A DNA stretch of 35,000 nt from Prorocentrum cordatum. Taxonomy: Eukaryota; Sar; Dinophyceae; Prorocentrales; Prorocentraceae. The notes under the pieces were generated by a model. The model was not told the origin of the DNA, did no database searches, and saw only the letters and a list, made by a program, of their open reading frames with translations. How positions within the stretch are numbered: the first letter of the stretch is position 1; each line of letters starts with the position of its first letter. Below, piece after piece: positions 9,891-18,139 of the stretch. Made by a program: the position numbers and the translations under genes. The stretch covers positions 1-35,000 of the forward strand of contig CAUYUJ010001359.1 of NCBI GenBank assembly GCA_963575745.1, given 5' to 3'.

Positions 9891-11088
9891 AAGGGTATCT
9901 GACAGACAGTCACCACCCGACGCGACTGGAAGCACTTCGCCGACTGGGTCAGGCGCTCGAGAACTTGCGGTGTTCAGTCATGCTAGCCGCCCACAACCCC
10001 ACTCGGAATGTGTTCTGCTGTTGCAGCGGAGCGCTGGCCACAAAGACTCTGCCGATTCCGCACAACCGCCCCCATCCCAGCCCCTTCCCATTCCCCTCAC
10101 CACTGCCATCCCCCTGCGTAAGTCGACTGGCAACCTGAGGCCAGCGAGCTGGATGCCAGGGTCCCTGAACGAGTGGCACGCTCCTAAGATGAGACGCACG
10201 AGAGGACAAAACCACACACAATACATGTACTTCGTGTTGATATGTGTGCTAATCATACACAAACACACACACGCACACACACACACACACCTCAGTCGCG
10301 CAGCCAAGCCGGCTCAGCATCAAGGAAAACGGCAAGACAAACCCAGTCCGCACAGCGTCAAAGCGTATGCGGGCGGCCGCACAGGCGTGCCACTGTTACA
10401 GTATAAGGCAAAGGTCAGGCCACCCGCGCCGAAGGGTATCTGACAGACAGTCACCACCCGACGCGACTGGAAGCACTTCGCCGACTGGGTCAGGCGCTCG
10501 AGAACTTGCGGCGTTCAGCAGTCATGCTAGACGCCCGCAACCCCACTCGAAATGTGTGCGGCTGTTGCAGCGGAGCGCTGGCCACAAAGACTCTGCCGAT
10601 TCCGCACAACCGTCCCCATCCCAGCCCCTTCCCATTCCCCTCACCACTGCCATCCCCCTGAGTAAGTCAACTGGCAACCTGAGGCCAGCGAGCTGGATGC
10701 CAGGGTCCCTGAACGAATGGCACGCTCCTAAGATGAGACGCGCGAGAAGACAATACCACACACAATACTATGTGTGCTAATCATATACAAACACACACAC
10801 ACACCTCAGTCGTGCAGCCAAGCCGGCTCAGCATCAAGGAAAACGGCAAGAAAAACCCAGTCCGCACAGCGTCAAAGCGTATGCGGGCGGCCGCACAGGC
10901 GTGCCACTGTTACAGACAGTATAAGGCAAAGGTCAGGCCACTCGCGCCGAAGGGTATCTGACAGACAGTCACCACCCGACGCGACTGGAAGCACTTCGCC
11001 GACTGGGTCAGGCGCTCGAGAACTTGCGGTGTTCAGCAGCAGTCATGCTAGCCGCCCACGACCCCACTCGAAATGTGTGCGAGGGTGC
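9891..11088. repeat. Tandem repeat of 518-541 bp, about 2.4 copies
   Basis: The motif AAGGGTATCTGACAGACAG starts at 9891, 10432 and 10950. The first two units are complete and highly similar; the third breaks off at about 11085 after AATGTGTGCGAGG. The length difference is mainly due to the CA tract. Each unit has a segment that reads on plus as EGYLTDSHHPTRLEALRRL, which looks protein-like, but no flanking gene or consistent splice sites were found, so a coding role is not claimed. Tandem duplication of exons is common in dinoflagellates and would be the alternative explanation. Confidence 0.9.
10259..10806. repeat. (CA)n microsatellites inside the tandem repeat
   Basis: Runs of CACACACA occur at about 10259-10291 (longer, with one CG) and 10790-10805 (shorter), at the same position of successive repeat units. 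Their length difference explains part of the 541 versus 518 bp spacing, which is normal slippage after duplication. Confidence 0.85.
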
Positions 11089-11291
11089 CGCGTACTCGAA
11101 TTGTGTGCGTATCTTTTGCATAGCGGAAGGCAGGGCTCATCTGAGAGGCGCATCTGTGCAGGTCGGCCAAAACTGGCGCTGACAGAAGCAATGCCTAAAC
11201 CAGAACTGGCGTGTCGCAGTCGACTGTTGCAGTCTACCAGAAGCGCGCTCGGAGAGGCCCCGCGATTTACTGTGACAGTCTGTGCAAGCTG

Positions 11292-12338
11292 TCAGCTGCT
11301 CCCAGACGCGGGCTGCTCCCACCGAGGCTCACAGAGTTGAATTGCCTCGTCAGGGTTCGTGAAATAAATAAGCGCGACTCTGTCGTACAGCGTTTTTGGG
11401 TGCGGGCGACTGTAGTAGTTGCCATGGTACTGCACTTGCATGCCCACGAGGATCCCGAATATGTGCCCCCTGAAACAATAGCCATTGATGTTCTGCCTGA
11501 TGTTGCCGATCCAGTACTTGTACTCGCGCCTGTGGGAGTCCCAATCTGCCTTGATCACGACAATGCGCGCGTAATATTGGTGCTGCGGTTGCACCAGGCA
11601 GAAGACGATGTCTCCTTTCTGCGCGGTGGGCGCCTCCTTCACGACGCAACCAGGGCCCGCTTCCGCTGTTACAGCTTGGATGGTGTGAAAGGTGCAGAAG
11701 TCGTGCGATCGCACCAGAGGCCACATGGAGTTTCCCGAGCTCGGGTACCACACGGGGAAGCCGGCTAGGAGGTACTCATGTATCATCTTGTTCCTCTCTG
11801 CCCGCAGCTTTAATTCCAGCATCCAGTCCTCGACCAGCGTCCAGTCCTTGTGGAACACGGGAATGGCCTCGTGCGGGGACGACAAAACAAAGGGTGGAAG
11901 GCGCTTCGGCTTGCTCTGCTCGACGACTGCGGCCTCCTCGGGGGGCAGCTTGGCGATGGACTTGTAACCTTCGGACTGCCCCGCCGTCTGACCGACCTTT
12001 GCACGTAGTGGGAAGGCTGACGTGGCTCTTGCAGCTATGCGGGCATTCTTCGTCGTATGTTCCGCCTGCCGCTTAAGAAGTTTCCCGCGCTCGATAGGCT
12101 CCTCGCTGTGCTTCATCATGGTGGCAGAAGAAGAAACCGTCGTCGCCCGTGCGGCTGACCCACGTGGAGCCTGGGATAAGAGCTGGCGCCGCTCAGCAGC
12201 CTCCATGCGTTCCTGCCGCGCTCCCTCTGGGTCGGGCTTGTAGTGGTCCGCCTCTTGTCGCAGCTGCTCTCTCGTCATCGGCGGCGGCGGCACGACCCTG
12301 CCCGATAAATCGATTGGCCGTGGCGGGCGGGAGGGCAT
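11292..12338 (-). CDS. Protein with S24/S26 (LexA/signal peptidase)-like domain
   Basis: The frame is open to 12425, but a TGA lies immediately upstream of that TTG codon. The first ATG is at 12338, giving 348 residues. The N-terminal half is basic and charged. The C-terminal half has FPVWYPSSGNSMWPLV, with the G-x-SM-x-P motif that carries the nucleophile Ser in S24/S26 peptidases, then KGDIVFCLV, then QYYARIVVIKADW, whose Lys could be the general base, then YWIGN and GHIFGILVGM strands. This order fits the family fold; whether it is an active protease is unknown. No membrane anchor is visible. The upstream coding remnant at 12373-13100 is probably the displaced N-terminus of the same gene. 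The next feature downstream is the 540-bp tandem repeat. Confidence 0.5.
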   Translation of the reverse strand: MPSRPPRPIDLSGRVVPPPPMTREQLRQEADHYKPDPEGARQERMEAAERRQLLSQAPRGSAARATTVSSSATMMKHSEEPIERGKLLKRQAEHTTKNARIAARATSAFPLRAKVGQTAGQSEGYKSIAKLPPEEAAVVEQSKPKRLPPFVLSSPHEAIPVFHKDWTLVEDWMLELKLRAERNKMIHEYLLAGFPVWYPSSGNSMWPLVRSHDFCTFHTIQAVTAEAGPGCVVKEAPTAQKGDIVFCLVQPQHQYYARIVVIKADWDSHRREYKYWIGNIRQNINGYCFRGHIFGILVGMQVQYHGNYYSRPHPKTLYDRVALIYFTNPDEAIQLCEPRWEQPASGSS

Positions 12339-12372
12339 CCGTTTCGGAAGAGGCTGGCCCTCCGCGGGCGTG

Positions 12373-13100
12373 TCACTGACCCTCTTCGCTGCGCGTGCTT
12401 GGCCCACGGAGTCTTTTGTCTCCAATCACCTCCTCCTGCCGAAGCGGAGATGTGAGAAGAGCACCCATCCCGCGACGTGCCGTGACAGGAGCATCCCGCG
12501 CCGTGCTGCGGGTGCGCTCTCTGCCTCTGCGGGTACGGTCACCAGCCTCTCGGGGGGAGTCGCTGTCGGAGATCACAATCGCTGTCGGAGATTGCAATCG
12601 CGTGGTGCGGATCACCCGACTGCCCGGCCTGGGCCCGCCGCCGGCTTGATGACGCTGTTGCAGCCAACTGGCGCTGGCGCGGCGACGCCTCTCTCTGGCG
12701 ACTCTGGGCGTTTGACAGCGCCGCTGCTGCCTCAAGCTGCAGATCCCACTGGTACCGTACACAGTCTTCGATCCCAGTCGCCCCTGGCGGGTTCCGACGC
12801 TCCCAGTCTATCATCTGAGTGTTCCACCTGATCTCCTCATCGCTCAACTGCCTGCGTGCGGTCGCGTCCAGGCATCCGTAGGGTCTCTCCTGGCCCTCCC
12901 AGACTCCTGGACGGTCGAAGATCATCATGCCGTCATTGTCCAACTGCTGCTGCTTATGTTGGACCCAGCGCAGGCGGCGCTCATGATGATCCAACGCCTC
13001 ATCGTGTTTGCCCTCCTGACGCGCCAACGTGATATTCAACTCGCACCGCTCCCTCTGGCTCCGCAAGCCTTGCGATGGTTGAGCAAGTACTCCCAGGCTG
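12373..13100 (-). pseudogene. Decayed N-terminal region upstream of the S24/S26-like gene
   Basis: A charged, helix-prone frame runs from about 13100 to 12539 (no ATG; first residues include RSQRERCELNITLARQEG). It contains a Trp/Arg-rich coiled segment and ends at ISDSDCDLRQRL. A second frame takes over at 12560-12597 and continues to 12373. The switch point is exactly a 19-bp tandem duplication, and removing one copy joins the two frames. The joined frame would carry IVISDSDS, a hydrophobic core followed by Ser/Asp that resembles a SUMO-interacting motif. The 5' end abuts palindrome satellite at about 13107, so the start is missing or spliced in. A further frame change is still needed to reach the protein starting at 12338. 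Confidence 0.4.
12560..12597. repeat. 19-bp tandem duplication causing a frameshift
   Basis: TCGCTGTCGGAGATCACAA (12560-12578) is followed directly by TCGCTGTCGGAGATTGCAA (12579-12597). The length is not a multiple of three, and it falls exactly where the minus-strand coding frame changes. The two copies differ at two positions, so the duplication is not brand new. Confidence 0.9.
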
Positions 13101-13107
13101 CCGACCT

Positions 13108-13618
13108 GAAGATGGGAGCTCTACTAACATCCCATGTAGAGCTCCCACGCAGCCTACTAGCCAAAACTGGAGGACCTGTTGTACAATTCGACGTCTAACT
13201 TGATATGTTACACCTCCCTGGGGTATCCCCAGAGAGGTGCAACATATCAAGTTAGACGTCGACTTGTACTACAGCTCCTCCAGTTTTGGCTAGTAGGAGC
13301 TGCGTGGGAGCACTAACATGGTATGTCAGGGCTCCCTGGGAGCTCTAACATCCTCTAGCATGCCATGCTAGATCTCCATGGGAGCTCTACCATGGTATGT
13401 TAGAGCTCCAATGGAGCTCTAACGCCTTCTAACATGCCATGTTAGAGCTCCCTGTGAGCTCTAACATCATGTAGCATGCCATTTTAGAGCTCCAGGTGAG
13501 CTCTAACATGGCATGTTAGAGCTCCAATGTAGCTCTAACATCCTCTAACCTGCCACGTTAGAGCCCCATGGGAGCTCTAACATGGCATGTTAGAGCTCCA
13601 TGGGGGCTCTTATCAGAC
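13108..13618. repeat. Palindromic satellite, third block
   Basis: The family of 331-5180 appears again, with arms TTAGAGCTCC and GGAGCTCTAAC and centres such as ATG and AAT, spaced by CATCCTCTAACATGCC-type connectors that differ from the first array. It contains the large fold-back at 13141-13311 and ends at about 13618 against an 11-G run and a retroelement leader remnant. Confidence 0.85.
13141..13311. repeat. Large near-perfect inverted repeat (fold-back element)
   Basis: The left arm 13141-13223 and right arm 13227-13311 are reverse complements over about 83-85 bp with roughly half a dozen mismatches and one 2-nt gap, separated by only TAT. Shared landmarks are TAGCCAAAACTGGAGG on the left with CCTCCAGTTTTGGCTA on the right, and ACTTGATATGTT on the left with AACATATCAAGT on the right. 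The outer ends GCTCCCACGCAG and CTGCGTGGGAGC continue into palindrome-satellite units. It has no coding capacity. It is either a fold-back transposable element inserted in the satellite or a satellite-born giant palindrome. Confidence 0.95.
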
Positions 13619-13705
13619 AGGGGGGGGGGGTACTACAGCTAGCCCAGATTTGGCTGGTCTGACCTGGCGCCCTTTGCCCTTGCCCTTGCGCCCCATCTCT
13701 GGCAT
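13612..13705 (-). pseudogene. Truncated retroelement 5' coding remnant
   Basis: From ATG 13705, directly after leader block B, a short frame reads MPEMGRKGKGKGRQ and ends within the 11-C run at the satellite boundary. Its position and leader match the LINE-type frame at 7090-6304, but the sequence after the ATG differs. The Gly/Lys repeats resemble the start of many dinoflagellate RNA-binding or LINE ORF1 proteins. It is too short to assign with confidence. Confidence 0.3.
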
Positions 13706-13791
13706 GGCAGCCTGCAGGCGCTGCAAGAAATGCCTTGAGCCGAGATGCTTGCGCTACAGGAAAGCTGGGCGTGCTCTACTACTGCAGCGGC
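13694..13791 (-). other. Conserved leader-like block B
   Basis: This is the partner of 7079-7167. On the minus strand it reads CTGTAGC, GCAAG, CATCTCGGCTCAAG (13761-13734) followed by an ATG at 13705. Apart from the GCAAG insertion and an extra T, it matches both halves of the dinoflagellate spliced leader, with CATCTCGGCTCAAG differing at two positions from the leader's 3' end. A 12-bp array lies directly upstream on the minus strand, as in block A. Confidence 0.4.
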
Positions 13792-14096
13792 TGTCGCAGC
13801 GGCTGTCGCAGCGGCTGTTGCAGCGGCTGTTGCAGCGGCTGTTGCAGCGGCTGTTGCAGCGGCTGTTGCAGCGGCTGTTGCAGCGGCTGTTGCAGCGGCT
13901 GTTGCAGCGGCTGTTGCAGCGGCTGTTGCAGCGGCTGTTGCAGCGGCTGTTGCAGCGGCTGTTGCGGCGGCTGTTGCAGCGGCTGCAGCGGCTGCAGCGG
14001 CTGTTGCAGCGGCTGTTGCAGCGGCTGTTGCAGCGGCTGTTGCAGCGGCTGTTGCAGCGGCTGTTGCAGCGGCTGTTGCAGCGGATGTTGCAGCGG
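13792..14096. repeat. 12-bp minisatellite array B (GCGGCTGTTGCA)n
   Basis: About 25 copies of the 12-bp unit of array A lie here, more homogeneous than array A, with a compressed patch (GGCTGCAGC) around 13980. All frames are open for the same arithmetic reason. It adjoins leader block B, mirroring the arrangement at 7079-7840. Confidence 0.95.
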
Positions 14097-14396
14097 GGAA
14101 GACGGCCTCGTCGCTGCTCCTGCCTCGTCCTGCTCCCCCCTCCTCCTTCAGCCCCATCACCCCCCTCATCCCCCTCCTCCTGAGGGCGGCCCTGGGCGCC
14201 CGATGCTTCCCACCCCCGCCCTCCCACCCTCGCCGCCGACAACCGCCGCCACGGGCAACAGCAGCCCCCCCCCCCCCATCGGCGACCTTCAGGTCCCCAG
14301 CGGCGGGCAGCGCCGCCCGCGGCAGCGGCGCCCACTGAGGGGCGCAGGGGGGGAGGTAAGGTCGGACGACGTTGGGCGGCGCTCTTTTTCAACAAA
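14097..14396. other. C-rich low-complexity spacer
   Basis: Pro/Ser-type codons on plus, runs of C, and GC-rich CGCCGCCCGCGGCAGCGGC near 14311. No gene is supported. It is the 3' flank of the minus-strand gene ending at 14397. Confidence 0.5.
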
Positions 14397-15010
14397 CTAT
14401 GGCACGGCCATGGTGCCTGGGCACAGTGCTGCGACCGTCGCGTCGAAACGCAGCACCCAGTTCCTCGGGCTGTTGTAGAGCTGTTTAACAGCTCTGTCAA
14501 CACCCGCTTCTTCTCCCGAGCGGCACAGCACGCAAGTTCGCTGCGCCAGGCGGGGATTGGCCTGCCTCTTGAAGAACTTGCAGAGCTTCTTGGGGCTCTT
14601 GTAATAGATCACACACCCACTCGGCGTCTGGGCAAGCGCTCGCAAAACGCGGGGCAGTGTAGGCAGGTCTGCCGCGAGAGCCTCTGTTACAGCCACGTGG
14701 TAGCTCTTGCTCGAGTTCCGAAGCTTCTCCGTGTACTGGATGCCTTTTGGAGAATCCTCCCGTGCAAAGTCAGTCGGCGTTGTGAAAAAAAGCTCCCGTG
14801 AACGCTGCTACGATCTGGGCGGCGATGCAATAGTCGGTGTCAGCTGTTGGCGCCAAGACTACGTTCCCCTTCTTCTTCCCCTGGGCCGTATGACTGGCAA
14901 GATAGTCCAGGAACTCCACGGGGTCCTGAAACGCCATGAAACGCAAGCGCTGCGCCTTCTTGAGAGCGCCCCCATCTACCATGCGAGCCAGCACGAGCCC
15001 AGCGGGGCGC
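14397..15010 (-). pseudogene. C-terminal tail of the zinc-finger/hAT-like gene (frameshifted)
   Basis: Two frames form one continuous sequence if two homopolymers are corrected. From about 15010 the frame reads VLARMVDGGALKKAQRLRFM and on to AAFTGAFF. At the T7 run (A7 on plus, 14785-14791) it must lose one T to continue into TPTDFAREDSPKGIQ and then the frame ending at 14397. The tail has CVLCRSGEEAG, which could bind metal, and a KSPKKLCKFFKRQ basic patch. It joins the upstream segment at the C10 run (15011-15020), where one extra C restores the frame. Two slips, both in homopolymers, suggest recent decay or assembly error. No domain is recognised. Confidence 0.45.
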
Positions 15011-15857
15011 GGGGGGGGGGCAGCAAGTAAGCGTCGCGGCCCGCAACTGGCCTCGCACTGATGCGCAGGACTTTCTTCTCTCGGGTACTCCTGGCCTTGG
15101 CGGCGGCCTTCGCCCCTCCAAGATTGCGCTCTCGGATCTTGGCCTCCCGCTTGGCGACGGCGGCGACGACTTTTGCAGCGGGCCCGACTGGATCTGCGCC
15201 GCTCGCCTGGGCCGCCTCCTGAGCCAGCGCAGCGAGATCGGGGGCGCCCTCCGCGAGAAGGCGGGCGCGCTTGCTCGGGGAAGCGGCCGCCATGGCGTCG
15301 ACGGCAGCTGCTCGCCTGCGCCCGAAGCCTACCTCTGTCCGACGTGCTGCCCCAGGCTCCCGCGTGCTTCCCTTGTCGCGCCTCTCGGCCCTCCTCAGCG
15401 GCGCGATCTTCCCCTGCGCGACCTCATGTAGCTTGAGCACATGACTGCGCCAACGACTGGCGGCAGAGCTGCTCTTGTCGTTGCCGTCCAGCCACGTGCG
15501 CAGCAACCTGCTGGAGGGCGCCTGGTCCACGAGCGTGCACTCCTCGACGGACGCGTCGAGGAGCCGCGCCCTCCCGGGGCAATGCACCTCCGAGAAACGG
15601 CGGAATCGCCTCTCCAAGTTGCCCGTGCTCGTTTTCCATACAAGGAAGAGCTCCATGAGGCGACGGCCGCTGTGGAGCTCGGGCCACTCCACCGCAGCGC
15701 GGCCCCAAGCCTGCCGCGCGGTGCCCCCGTTTCGATGATGATGCTCCTCGGCACGGGGCAACATTTGCCGCAGCTGGAAGATTGCCTTCTGCTCGGGGAG
15801 GTCTGCCGCCTGGCAGATGCGCTTCAAACAGGCCTCGGCTTCTGCTGCATGCTCTGC
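14976..15857 (-). CDS. C-terminal segment of hAT-like gene (dimerisation-like region)
   Basis: The reading frame starts after a probable intron ending at about 15857 (pyrimidine-rich tract, then CTGCAACAG). The sequence AEAEACLKRICQAADL is followed by LMELFLVWKTSTGNLERRFRRFSE. The LER-x-F-x-R-x-S pattern resembles the (S)ERxFS signature of the hAT transposase C-terminal dimerisation region, and similar segments occur in expanded dinoflagellate gene families. After that come SSRLLRTWL and a long Ala/Arg/Lys-rich region (SPSKRARLLAEG...KREAKIRERN) that may serve nuclear targeting. The frame ends at a poly-C run where it should continue into the 14397-15010 tail. hAT assignment is an inference from motif resemblance. 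Confidence 0.45.
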   Translation of the reverse strand, partial: AEHAAEAEACLKRICQAADLPEQKAIFQLRQMLPRAEEHHHRNGGTARQAWGRAAVEWPELHSGRRLMELFLVWKTSTGNLERRFRRFSEVHCPGRARLLDASVEECTLVDQAPSSRLLRTWLDGNDKSSSAASRWRSHVLKLHEVAQGKIAPLRRAERRDKGSTREPGAARRTEVGFGRRRAAAVDAMAAASPSKRARLLAEGAPDLAALAQEAAQASGADPVGPAAKVVAAVAKREAKIRERNLGGAKAAAKARSTREKKVLRISARPVAGRDAYLLPPPRAPLGSCWLAW

Positions 15858-15930
15858 TGTTGCAGACAGGGACAGGGGGGAAGGCAAGAGAAAAGCCTGT
15901 AAAGGCGTGCAACCAAGAATGCTCTGGCCT
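15858..15930 (-). other. Probable short intron
   Basis: On the minus strand, coding sense stops after ...VKENMKLY and resumes in another frame at AEHAAEAEAC. In between lies about 73 bp ending in the acceptor-like TTGCCTTCCCCCTGTCCC followed by TGTCTGCAACAG. A GC or other non-GT donor after ATATAG is possible, since dinoflagellates use GC and GA donors. The exact ends are not resolved. Confidence 0.45.
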
Positions 15931-16254
15931 ATATAGCTTCATGTTCTCCTTCACATTGACCACGATCCCCTGCGCTCGTCGAAGAGCCGCGTGGACGGCT
16001 TCGCGGGCTCGGGGCTCCGCGCTTCAATCGCCGATACCAACGGTCTGGACGCCAGCGCCGCACATGGCCCGCTTCGTGGCCTTCAGAAACTTGAGGGTGA
16101 CGCCAGTAAACGCGTCGGGGATGGCCAGAATATCCCCCTTGACGAACAATGTATCCAGCTTGGAAAGGAAAGCGGCGGCCCTGGATTGAACGCCGGCAGC
16201 GTCGGGGTTGCTCTTGTCTCCGGTGGCGACCCAAGAGTAGTGAGTGCCCCGCGC
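15929..16254 (-). pseudogene. Middle segment of the hAT-like gene between in-frame TGA codons
   Basis: The frame of the 16255-18138 segment continues past its TGA (16257-16255) without shift: ARGTHYSWVATGDKSNPDA, then LDTLFVKGDILAIPDAF and KFLKATKRAMCGAG, to a second TGA at 16026-16024. It then continues in the same frame through AREAVHAALRRAQGIV to the intron at about 15930. The protein-like composition across both stops shows that these are nonsense changes (or recoded codons) inside one gene. The two TGAs are 231 bp apart. Confidence 0.5.
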
Positions 16255-18138
16255 TCAAGTCGGCCAGCAACCCGCCAGGAGCAGGCGCGAACTGTTCTCG
16301 CCCCCGAGCCCTTCCAGAATATGTCGGGCGAGAACGCGCCGATCTTTTTCATTCCCCTGGGACTCCGCTGCGAGCGCCTCGAAAATGACTTCCCAACGCC
16401 GACTTTCCCGTGCATAGGGCCTCGCCCGACTGTTGAAACGCTGGGGGGCCCAGCCGAAGTTTTTGACGAACGCAGCGCCGTCTTCCACCAGCTGCTGCTT
16501 CCCGAGTGCGTTGCGGAACACGGTGGAGGTAGTCAGGAACTTGGCCAGACCTGGCGGCTTCTTACCCGTTACCAGCAGCTCGTCCGCGGTCGTTATTTCG
16601 CTGTCTCCTTTCATCGAATTGGCCAGAACCTTCTGGGGCGAGTGAGACTCGTCCCGCGCGTGAAACGCCAGCCCAGGGAACGTAGTTGTTGCAGCCATGG
16701 GTACACTTAGATCCGCCCCATCGCTGCACCATGCCCGAGTCTCCTGTCGCACATGCTTGCGCAAGTCCCCGTCCACCTCCCCGCCTGCCGTCTGGCACGC
16801 GCGACGGACGCACTCCTCCAGCATGGAAGCCTTGCCGTCGCCGTCCATGCACCGCGGGAACTCCCGCATCCCGATCGCCCGATCCACGATCCAGGGCCCT
16901 CTGGGGCCCAGCTGTTCCAGCCAGCTTGCCTTGAGACCGTAGCTTGGGAGGAAGTCCAAAGCCTTCGGGATCGACCACAGCACGGTGCCAATTTCGACCT
17001 GGTACGTGCGGTCGAGGCCGTCCGCAGCCAACAGACAAACAGCACCATGTCTGAGGATCCTGTGCGTGATGATCTTCTCGTGCTGGGCCATGGTGGTCAC
17101 CAGCCTTCGGCACTGCCGACTAGACTCCAAAACTTGGCGGTCGCCCCCAACGAACGCATCACGCCACACGTCGAAACTACTGAAGAAACTGGTTGTCTCC
17201 AACATTGCACGGGCGGCGACCGCTGCGCGGCAATCAGGGCGCTGGCCGGCGTTGCGGACGACGGCGGGCGCAGGCGCCGCAGCTGATGCAGCCGTTGTGG
17301 AGAACAGAGACACGGGGAGACCCTGGTGCGCACCTTCCGCTCGAATCCGCTCTTTCCACGCCGCTTCTGCTGCCTGGTGCTCCTCGCACTGCGCATGGCG
17401 CACGAGGTTTTCCTTGCGTTGGAAACTCGCGGATCCCTGGCCTACGGTGGAAATGCAGCGAGCGCCCTTGGACGCCGAGCAGAACAAGCAGACTGCAAAT
17501 CTACCACCAACGCAGCCGATCCAAGTTTCACTCTTCAGTGTTACTGCATTCGTCGCAGACATCGAGGCGCTCCAGTTCTCCTTGTTCTTGCAAAATTTGC
17601 AAGCGCCGCAGGTGGAGACGTGCTTTGGGTAGTCGTGGCTGGCGACGTGTTCCTCCAGGGTCATGGACAACGAAGGCGGGAACTTCTCGACTACTTTGCT
17701 CGGGGCTGCCTGCGCCGTCGCTCTTGCAGCCGCGGCTGCCTCGCTGCTGGAGCCGCTGTCCTCTTCGGAGCCGCTGTCGGAGCCGCTGTCCTCTTTGGAG
17801 CCCGCTGCGTCGGCAGCGGCCACGGCAGCTGCTGCAGCTGCCGCGGCCGATTCTGCGTCCGAGCTGTTGCAGCTGCCACGGCTTGGCGAAGCTGCCCTCG
17901 ACGCGACCGCAGGGCTCGGGCTCGGGCTCGGCGAAGCTGCTACCCTCGAAGAAGAAGCAGGGCTCGGCGAAGCTGCCCTTGAATAATAAGAAGCAGGGCT
18001 CGGCGAAGCAGCTGCCCTCGAAGAAGAAGCATGGCTCGGCGAAGCTGCCCTCGAAAAAGAAGGGGCGACGAGGCTGGGGGGCTCGGGGGAACCGCCCCAG
18101 CGGACGACGATATTATTTAATGTCGTCGTCCGCCGTCC
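16255..18138 (-). CDS. BED-like zinc-finger, hAT-transposase-like protein, N-terminal and central part
   Basis: The open frame extends to 18396 only through (CAT)n (His tract) and an SL relic, so coding is taken from after the relic. The first in-frame ATG is at 17664 (MTLEEHV), yet the Ser/Ala repeats before it are multiples of three, so a non-ATG or spliced start is possible. Visible parts: Ser/Ala/Pro repeats; an acidic Ser patch; CGACKFCKNKENW; and a C2H2 BED/TTF-like finger with AVCLFC and HAQCEEH. A central region includes CSDGADLSVP and FPGLAFHARDESHS, resembling the Asp-containing strands of hAT-like proteins expanded in dinoflagellates. The gene is probably a retroposed, formerly SL-bearing transposase relative. 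The frame stops at a premature TGA at 16255. Family assignment is inference. Confidence 0.5.
   Translation of the reverse strand, partial: GRRTTTLNNIVVRWGGSPEPPSLVAPSFSRAASPSHASSSRAAASPSPASYYSRAASPSPASSSRVAASPSPSPSPAVASRAASPSRGSCNSSDAESAAAAAAAAVAAADAAGSKEDSGSDSGSEEDSGSSSEAAAAARATAQAAPSKVVEKFPPSLSMTLEEHVASHDYPKHVSTCGACKFCKNKENWSASMSATNAVTLKSETWIGCVGGRFAVCLFCSASKGARCISTVGQGSASFQRKENLVRHAQCEEHQAAEAAWKERIRAEGAHQGLPVSLFSTTAASAAAPAPAVVRNAGQRPDCRAAVAARAMLETTSFFSSFDVWRDAFVGGDRQVLESSRQCRRLVTTMAQHEKIITHRILRHGAVCLLAADGLDRTYQVEIGTVLWSIPKALDFLPSYGLKASWLEQLGPRGPWIVDRAIGMREFPRCMDGDGKASMLEECVRRACQTAGGEVDGDLRKHVRQETRAWCSDGADLSVPMAATTTFPGLAFHARDESHSPQKVLANSMKGDSEITTADELLVTGKKPPGLAKFLTTSTVFRNALGKQQLVEDGAAFVKNFGWAPQRFNSRARPYARESRRWEVIFEALAAESQGNEKDRRVLARHILEGLGGENSSRLLLAGCWPT
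17930..18070. repeat. 36-bp minisatellite, four copies
   Basis: Four tandem units begin with GCTCGGCGAAGC and contain GAAGAAGAAGCAGG; three are 36 bp and the fourth about 34. On the minus strand they encode a 12-residue repeat of the type SRAASPSPASSS. The multiple-of-three period is consistent with coding selection, or with chance as in the 12-bp arrays. Confidence 0.85.
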
Positions 18139-18139
18139 G

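Noticed and set aside
13639-14503. Long open frames over the second 12-bp array
   Set aside because: Same arithmetic effect. No conserved flanking protein sequence or start context.
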